Shown here one piece after another: positions 6,562-10,469 of a stretch of DNA of 10,469 bases; positions within the stretch are counted from its first letter, which is position 1, and the number at the start of each line of letters is the position of its first letter. This DNA comes from Brevundimonas sp. (GTDB taxonomy: Bacteria > Pseudomonadota > Alphaproteobacteria > Caulobacterales > Caulobacteraceae). Location of the stretch: assembly GCA_031119155.1 (NCBI GenBank), contig JAVHYH010000085.1:2118-12586 (forward strand). Reading direction: 5' to 3'. The notes under the pieces were generated by a model. It searched no databases. It had not been told where the DNA came from and saw only the letters and a list, made by a program, of their open reading frames with translations. Made by a program: the position numbers and the translations under genes.

Positions 6562-7239
6562 TTAGCCTTCGGTCGTTTCGCCTTCTTCCGATTGCTCGGT
6601 GGCGGGAACTTCGTCAGCGGCGGCTTCAGCGGCCACTTCGGCGTCGTGGGCTTCGTCAGCGGCGGCCGAGATGGCGGCCGACGAGGTCTTGATCGAGGCG
6701 ATCACGAAGTCGCGGTCGGTGATGGTCGGCTCGACGCCCTTCGGGACCTTGATGTCCGAGAAGCGGATGGTATCGCCCAGCTTGTGACCGGCCAGGTCGA
6801 CCACCAGGTCTTCCGGGATGTGGTCGGCGCGGACCGAGATCTCGACCGAGTGACGGACGATTTCCAGCGAACCGCCCTGACGGAAGGCCTTGCACTGGTC
6901 TTCGTTGATGAAGTGAACCGGCACTTCGATCTTGATGGTCTGCTTCTCGTCGACGCGCATCAGGTCGAAGTGCAGCGGGCGGTCCGACACCGGGTCGAAC
7001 TGCACGTCACGGGCGATGACCGGCTGGGTCTCTTCGCCGTACTTCAGGGTCACCAGGTGGCCCAGCAGCTTGCCGGTGTAGAGCGACTTGCGGAAGTCCT
7101 TCTCGTTCACCGAAATGGCGACGGGGGCCTTGTCGCCGCCGTACAGGATGCCGGGCACCATGCCGGCGCGACGGGCGGCGCGGGCGCCACCGGTGCCGAC
7201 GCCGTCGCGGACGTCCACGTTCAGGATGATCTCGGCCAT
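6562..7239 (-). CDS. rplY: 50S ribosomal protein L25 (TL5/Ctc type)
   Basis: A 225-residue protein that binds 5S rRNA in the large subunit. The N-terminal L25 domain (about 1-95) includes RDGVGTGGARAARRAG (11-26), VPGILYGG (28-35) and RDVQFDPVSDRPLHFDLMRV (77-96). A second beta domain of the TL5/Ctc type follows (about 97-185), with RFSDIKVPKGVEPTITDRDF. The tail (about 186-225) is Ala/Glu-rich, acidic and probably disordered, as often seen in alphaproteobacterial L25. The frame is open a little further up to a TTG at 7260. The ATG at 7239 is chosen because MAEIILNV is the usual family start and GAGG lies 8 nt before it. A promoter candidate lies at 7327-7355 and a leader hairpin at 7267-7294. 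Confidence 0.96.
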   Translation of the reverse strand: MAEIILNVDVRDGVGTGGARAARRAGMVPGILYGGDKAPVAISVNEKDFRKSLYTGKLLGHLVTLKYGEETQPVIARDVQFDPVSDRPLHFDLMRVDEKQTIKIEVPVHFINEDQCKAFRQGGSLEIVRHSVEISVRADHIPEDLVVDLAGHKLGDTIRFSDIKVPKGVEPTITDRDFVIASIKTSSAAISAAADEAHDAEVAAEAAADEVPATEQSEEGETTEG

Positions 7240-7247
7240 CTGGCTCG

Positions 7248-7251
7248 CCTC
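7248..7251 (-). promoter_or_regulatory. Ribosome-binding site of rplY
   Basis: GAGG with an 8-nt spacer to the ATG at 7239. It supports that start over the upstream in-frame TTG at 7260. Confidence 0.6.
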
Positions 7252-7266
7252 AAATAACAACAGAAA

Positions 7267-7294
7267 CGCCGCGCCAACCAGGGCCTGCGCGGCG
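7267..7294 (-). other. Hairpin in the rplY leader
   Basis: A perfect 8-bp inverted repeat, CGCCGCGC / GCGCGGCG (7267-7274 and 7287-7294), with a 12-nt loop. It sits 28 nt upstream of the rplY start, inside the leader predicted from the promoter at 7327-7355. It could be a terminator remnant of the upstream lipoprotein gene or a leader structure controlling L25 synthesis. No clear U-tract follows within the next bases except TTTCTGTTGTTATTT at some distance. Confidence 0.4.
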
Positions 7295-7326
7295 GGGGTG
7301 TGAACCCTCGAAATCAGGAGCGGGGG

Positions 7327-7355
7327 CTATTACACGCATGCGCCCCGGTGCGCAA
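7327..7355 (-). promoter_or_regulatory. Candidate sigma-70 type promoter for rplY
   Basis: On the minus strand, TTGCGC (7355-7350), a 17-nt spacer, then TAATAG (7332-7327). The spacing is ideal and both boxes are close to consensus. It lies in the 136-bp gap between lipoprotein A and rplY and would give a leader of about 80 nt. Called by eye only. Confidence 0.45.
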
Positions 7356-7375
7356 CCGCTGTCGACGCTTTGTCG

Positions 7376-8443
7376 TCAGCCGCTGGTGTTCAGGGACGCC
7401 GTGGCCGAGGCGGCGGCTTCGGCCGCGACCGGCGTTTCGCTGCCGGCCACCGCGGTCGGCGCGGCGTCGATCGGCGGTTGCGGGGTGATGTTCTGGGCCG
7501 TGCAGGTCGATAGATCGCGGGCGATGTGGCGGCCGATGCAGAACATGTCCTCATAGCTGGGACGCGAGGCGGCCAGGCACTGGAACAGCATCAGCTTGGA
7601 CATATTCAGGCAGAATTCGCTGTTCTGGTCGATCGACATGGCGTCGGTGTTGGCGCGGAAATCCTCGCCGCCGGCGCCCAGGGCGGCCAGGGCGGCCAGA
7701 GCCAGTGAACGGGTCACCGCCGGGGTGTAGGGCGGCCCCGAGCGCGCGGTCCCGAGCTCCAGACCGGTCCCGGCGTGGGCGGCGGCGAACAGGCGGGCCG
7801 ATTCTTCGGCCGACGGCAGCATCTGGGCGACCGACAGGGTCTTGGCGCTCTGCAGGCGGTCTTCGCGGTTGGCGATGGCGACCGTGGCCCAGCGACGACG
7901 GGGGTCGCGGCGCTCCTGGATGGTGTAGGCGTCGTTCTCGACCCCTTCGGCGATCAGGCGCATCGCGGCGACGTCGCGACCGAGCGTATCGACGATCAGG
8001 CCCGCGGCGGCGTCCGCGCCGGGCAGGGTGGCGGCCACGGCCGGGTCGGCGATGATGCGGGCGATCAGCTCCTGTCGCGTGGCCGGGTCAACCGCATAGG
8101 TGCGGACGCCCTGCACGAACTCCGGCGACTGGAGGGCCAGGATCGAGCCGTAGGCGATCATGCCGCGCGACAGCTGGGCGGGTTCGTAGGCGGCGCCCTT
8201 GCGGATGGCGGCCTGAATGGATTCGGCGTCGGTGAAGCCGCCCGCCGGGATGGCGCCGACCTCGCGCATGAAGGCGACATAGATCGAGGCCGCCTGGGCC
8301 ACGCCCTCGTTCAGCGAGACCGCCGGCGGGGGCGGCGGCGGCGGCGGCGGGGGCGGCTCAACTTCCTTGGCGCAGCTGGCCAGAGTGGCGGCGACCGCCA
8401 GGGCGGCGAGCGTCAGCCCGCGGCGCATTTGACCCTTGAACAT
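7376..8443 (-). CDS. Putative lipoprotein A, paralogue of the neighbouring lipoprotein
   Basis: A 355-residue protein of no family I recognise. The signal peptide ends in the lipobox Leu-Ala-Ser-Cys (Cys24), so the mature protein is a lipoprotein with Ala at +2, which favours the outer membrane. The lipobox is followed by 11 consecutive prolines (30-40). The helical body includes YVAFMREVGAIP, QLSRGMIAYGSILALQSPEF and GADAAAGLI. It then has four cysteines (278, 289, 302, 314) in a C-x10-C-x12-C-x11-C motif, around FQCLAASRPSYEDMFC and GRHIARD, and an Ala-rich tail. The neighbour at 8576-9808 shares the body and the cysteine spacing exactly. The start is not certain: GTG at 8446, ATG at 8443 and ATG at 8428 (AAGGG just upstream) all keep the lipobox. 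Four conserved cysteines in a periplasmic protein suggest two disulfides (inference). Confidence 0.8.
   Translation of the reverse strand: MFKGQMRRGLTLAALAVAATLASCAKEVEPPPPPPPPPPPAVSLNEGVAQAASIYVAFMREVGAIPAGGFTDAESIQAAIRKGAAYEPAQLSRGMIAYGSILALQSPEFVQGVRTYAVDPATRQELIARIIADPAVAATLPGADAAAGLIVDTLGRDVAAMRLIAEGVENDAYTIQERRDPRRRWATVAIANREDRLQSAKTLSVAQMLPSAEESARLFAAAHAGTGLELGTARSGPPYTPAVTRSLALAALAALGAGGEDFRANTDAMSIDQNSEFCLNMSKLMLFQCLAASRPSYEDMFCIGRHIARDLSTCTAQNITPQPPIDAAPTAVAGSETPVAAEAAASATASLNTSG
8324..8356 (-). repeat. CCG-rich codon run encoding 11 prolines
   Basis: Eleven proline codons in a row (mostly CCG, with two CCC), directly after the acidic Glu-Val-Glu that follows the lipobox in lipoprotein A. 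As a trinucleotide-like repeat it may vary in length between strains. As a polyproline stretch it should need EF-P for efficient translation. Confidence 0.85.
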
Positions 8444-8550
8444 CACACAACCCCGGCCCAGGGCGCCCTCGGGGCGCGGATACAGAACTCCCCCTATATC
8501 GCGGGCAAAAGGGTTCTCCGAGGGTTAACGAAAGCTTGGCGGGAAGCGTT

Positions 8551-8572
8551 CGGATCACAAGCTGATGATCCG
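8551..8572. repeat. Inverted repeat just after the lipoprotein B stop codon
   Basis: CGGATCA (8551-8557) and TGATCCG (8566-8572) are a perfect 7-bp inverted repeat with an 8-nt spacer. It lies 3 bp past the lipoprotein B stop, in the 132-bp gap before the lipoprotein A start (8444-8575). There is no T-run on the minus strand, so it is a weak terminator candidate at best. The rest of that gap holds no convincing promoter: TTGCCC and TGTATC are present 18 nt apart on the minus strand but are poor matches. Confidence 0.4.
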
Positions 8573-8575
8573 CCC

Positions 8576-9808
8576 TCACCCCGGAGAGCGGTTGAGACGT
8601 TCCGTCGCCGACTGGGCGGCCGATGGGGCCGGTGACGCGGCCGGCGCCTGCGGAGCGGGCCTGGCCGGCGACGTGACCGGGGGCGCGGCAGGGCGGGCCG
8701 GCGTCTGCGGAACAGGCGTGGGCGCAGGCGCTGGGACAGGCGCGGGGACGGGCGTGGGGGCGGGCGTCGGCGCGACGGTGATCCGCGGCGTGTCCACGAC
8801 CTCAAGGCCGGACACCCGTGTGATCGGCGCGGGCTGGGCGGCGCCCCGGGTGCAGGTGGCGATATCGCGCACGATGTGACGGCCCAGACAGAAGACGTCC
8901 TCGTAGTTGGGACGCGAGGCCGCCAGACACTGGAACAGGTTCAGCTTGGATTCCGCCAGACAGTTCTGGCTGACCCGCTCATTCTGCAGCGGGGAGGTCC
9001 GGGCGCTGTCTCCGGCCTGGCCGAGGGCGGCGAGAGCGGCGATGGCCAGCGCCCGCTCGACGACGGGCGGATAGGGGCCCTGACTGCGCCGGTCGCTGCT
9101 CAGGCCCAGACCGGTCCCGTTCTGGGCGGCGGCCAGCAGGCGGGCCGAGTCCGGTCCCGAGGGCAGCATGGCCTGAAGCGAGCGCGCCTTGGCGTCGTCC
9201 AGCCGGCCCAGGCGATTCGGCACGGTGGCCGCCGCCCAGACCCGACGGGAATCGGACTGGATGGCGTAGGCGTCGCTCTCGATGGCGCTGGCGGTGCGGT
9301 TCAGGGCGTCGATGTCAGTGCGAAGCGTGGCGATGATCAGCCCGGCGGCGGCGTCCGCGCCCGGGATCTGTCCGGCCCAGCGGGGGTCGGCGATGATGTT
9401 GGCGACCAGCTGATCGCGCGCCCCGGGGTTGAGCGAATACTGGCGGACGCCGTTGACGAACTCCGGCGACTGCAGGGCCACGATGGAGGCGTAGGCGACC
9501 AGTCCGCGGGACAGCTGGACCGGATCATAGGCCGTTCCGCGACGGACGGCGTCCTGGATGCTTTCGGGCGTGGCGAAGCCGGGCTGGATCGCCGCCATGT
9601 CGCGGCTGAAGGCGACATAGACGGAGGCGGCCTCGACCACCTCCTGATTGAGGTTGATCGGCGGCGGGGTGCGGGCGGCGATTTCGGCGGCGACGCGCGC
9701 GGCCTCGGCCTCGGCGGCCTTCTGGGCCCCGCTCTGGCAGCTGGCCAGAACAAGGGCGACAGCGACGGCGGCCAGTGCAAGGCCGCGGCTCCGGATGGCC
9801 GAACTCAT
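8576..9808 (-). CDS. Putative lipoprotein B, with a Pro/Ala-rich C-terminal tail
   Basis: A 410-residue paralogue of lipoprotein A, family unknown to me. The signal peptide ends in Leu-Ala-Ser-Cys (Cys24; Gln at +2). An Ala/Glu-rich helical linker (28-46) replaces the polyproline of the neighbour. The shared body has YVAFSRDMAAIQPG, QLSRGLVAYASIVALQSPEF (98-117), GADAAAGLI (150-158) and four cysteines at 283, 294, 307 and 319, with the same C-x10-C-x12-C-x11-C spacing. Unlike A, it ends in a long Pro/Ala/Thr-rich tail (about 346-398), likely extended and disordered. AAGGAG (9814-9819) lies 5 nt before the ATG, giving a confident start. It follows prs by 88 bp on the same strand and may be partly cotranscribed with it. 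A periplasm-spanning tether or scaffold role would fit a lipid anchor plus Pro-rich tail, but this is speculation. Confidence 0.82.
   Translation of the reverse strand: MSSAIRSRGLALAAVAVALVLASCQSGAQKAAEAEAARVAAEIAARTPPPINLNQEVVEAASVYVAFSRDMAAIQPGFATPESIQDAVRRGTAYDPVQLSRGLVAYASIVALQSPEFVNGVRQYSLNPGARDQLVANIIADPRWAGQIPGADAAAGLIIATLRTDIDALNRTASAIESDAYAIQSDSRRVWAAATVPNRLGRLDDAKARSLQAMLPSGPDSARLLAAAQNGTGLGLSSDRRSQGPYPPVVERALAIAALAALGQAGDSARTSPLQNERVSQNCLAESKLNLFQCLAASRPNYEDVFCLGRHIVRDIATCTRGAAQPAPITRVSGLEVVDTPRITVAPTPAPTPVPAPVPAPAPTPVPQTPARPAAPPVTSPARPAPQAPAASPAPSAAQSATERLNRSPG
8615..8773 (-). repeat. Low-complexity Pro/Ala/Thr/Val coding repeat in the lipoprotein B tail
   Basis: Encodes residues about 346-398 with irregular PAPTPVPAP-type repeats, followed by PARPAP and ASPAP units. 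Such tails vary in length between relatives and are usually flexible linkers in the periplasm. Confidence 0.7.
8744..8764 (+). other. G-quadruplex-type motif
   Basis: Four G-runs of 4, 3, 5 and 3 bases separated by spacers of 2, 3 and 1 nt on the plus strand, which is the template strand of lipoprotein B. It fits the general G3+N1-7 rule. It most likely results from proline codons in a GC-rich gene. Confidence 0.5.
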
Positions 9809-9813
9809 CAGAA

Positions 9814-9819
9814 CTCCTT
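9814..9819 (-). promoter_or_regulatory. Strong ribosome-binding site of lipoprotein B
   Basis: AAGGAG, 5 nt before the ATG at 9808. It is the best Shine-Dalgarno sequence in the window and it fixes the start of this gene. Confidence 0.7.
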
Positions 9820-9883
9820 GTGACAGCTGACGCCCCGCGCACAGCTTCGGAGCCTAATGAGGCCGGATGAAGGACGTTCCCTC

Positions 9884-9898
9884 GATCCGTCCCGGATC
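9884..9898 (-). repeat. Short hairpin over the prs stop codon
   Basis: GATCCG and CGGATC (9884-9889 and 9893-9898) pair around a 3-nt loop and include the first two bases of the prs stop (9897-9899). There is no T-run after it on the minus strand, so it is not a classical terminator. The 88-bp gap 9809-9896 otherwise shows only the lipoprotein B ribosome-binding site and no clear promoter. Confidence 0.4.
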
Positions 9899-10469
9899 AG
9901 TCGAATAGTTTCGACACCGACTCTTCGTTGGCGATGCGGCGGATGGCCTCGCCGATCAGCGGGGCGACCGAAACGCGACGGATCTTGGAGCAGTTCAGCA
10001 CCTCGTCCGGCTGTTCGATCGAATCGGTGATGACCAGCTCCTTCAGCGGGCCGTCGTTGACGCGCTGGACCGCCGGACCCGAAAGGACGCCGTGGCTGAT
10101 GTAGGCCGACACCTCGGTCGCGCCCTTGTCGATCAGCGCCTTGGCGGCGTTCACCAGCGTGCCGCCCGAATCGACGATGTCGTCGAACAGGATGCAGCGG
10201 CGGCCTTCGACATCACCGATGATGTTCATGACCTCGCTCTCGCCCGCCTTGGGACGGCGCTTGTCGACGATGGCCAGATCGGCGTCGAGACGCTTGGCCA
10301 GCGAGCGGGCGCGCACCACGCCGCCGACGTCGGGCGAGATGATCATCAGATCGTCGCCCTTGGGATAGTTTTCCTTGATGTCCCGGGCCAGCACCGGCGT
10401 GGCCACCAGATTGTCGGTCGGGATGTCGAAGAAGCCCTGAATCTGGCCGGCGTGCAGGTCCATGGTCAG
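9897..10469 (-). CDS. prs: Ribose-phosphate pyrophosphokinase (C-terminal 190 residues)
   Basis: The gene enters from the right edge. The frame is open through 10469, and the in-window ATG at 10463 is internal (family wording Leu-Thr-Met-Asp-Leu-His). The enzyme transfers pyrophosphate from ATP to ribose 5-phosphate, giving PRPP for purine, pyrimidine, His, Trp and NAD synthesis. Visible signatures, numbered from the first in-window codon: DLHAGQIQGFFDIP (4-17) with the catalytic-site His6; PDVGGVVRA (46-54); DKRRP (69-73) with the catalytic Lys70; and the PRPP-binding loop FDDIVDSGGTL (95-105). The C-terminus Lys-Leu-Phe-Asp is intact. About 120 residues are missing compared with the usual length of about 310. 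prs is often near rplY and pth in alphaproteobacteria; here two lipoprotein genes lie between them. Confidence 0.97.
   Translation of the reverse strand: MTMDLHAGQIQGFFDIPTDNLVATPVLARDIKENYPKGDDLMIISPDVGGVVRARSLAKRLDADLAIVDKRRPKAGESEVMNIIGDVEGRRCILFDDIVDSGGTLVNAAKALIDKGATEVSAYISHGVLSGPAVQRVNDGPLKELVITDSIEQPDEVLNCSKIRRVSVAPLIGEAIRRIANEESVSKLFD

Noticed and set aside
6041..7257. Plus-strand open frames opposite pth and rplY
   Set aside because: They are antisense to two well-conserved genes and have no features of their own.
8576..8773. The Pro-rich coding region as a CRISPR or tandem DNA repeat array
   Set aside because: The repeats are irregular at the DNA level, lie in frame within a coding sequence and have no spacer structure.
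7775..9823. Long plus-strand open frames (7775-8635, 8876-9823) opposite the lipoprotein genes
   Set aside because: They are shadow frames rich in Gly, Arg and Asp, without a ribosome-binding site or recognisable domain. The minus-strand genes have lipoboxes and paralogy.

Overview
The window is a very GC-rich, gene-dense stretch of a bacterial chromosome. The sequence types of Prs, L25 and Pth, the codon use and the TonB-receptor style point to an alphaproteobacterium. A member of the Caulobacteraceae, perhaps Brevundimonas, is the best guess. That placement is inference, because no rRNA or other taxonomic marker is present.

Layout. (a) 1-2699, minus strand: an apparent metal or siderophore uptake unit. 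It is read in the order DUF2946-like small protein, FecA-like TonB-dependent receptor, PepSY-domain inner-membrane protein (cut by the window edge). The last two are 8 bp apart and the PepSY ribosome-binding site overlaps the receptor stop. A strong hairpin lies between the first and second genes. (b) 2700-2815: divergent control region with small repeats. (c) 2816-5867, plus strand: two tandem, 4-bp-spaced, secreted DUF4139-family paralogues of unknown function. The second carries a sequence resembling a TonB box in an internal variable loop. (d) 5864-10469, minus strand: a housekeeping block read in the order prs (partial), lipoprotein B, lipoprotein A, rplY, pth. The two lipoproteins are paralogues of no family I recognise. 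They share a four-cysteine motif with identical spacing and differ in their linkers (11 consecutive prolines in one, a Pro/Ala-rich tail in the other).

How the parts relate. Prs makes PRPP, L25 binds 5S rRNA and Pth recycles peptidyl-tRNA. rplY and pth are commonly adjacent in proteobacteria, and prs is often close to them, so the lipoprotein pair looks like a lineage-specific insertion into a conserved translation/nucleotide cluster. The uptake unit would bring a chelated metal across the outer membrane (receptor) and process it at the inner membrane (PepSY protein).

The least explained parts are the lipoprotein pair, the DUF4139 pair and the TonB-box-like segment. I see no mobile element, CRISPR array, tRNA or rRNA. 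No stretch longer than 300 bp lacks a gene. I found nothing that I can firmly call a new system; the candidates are listed as findings.
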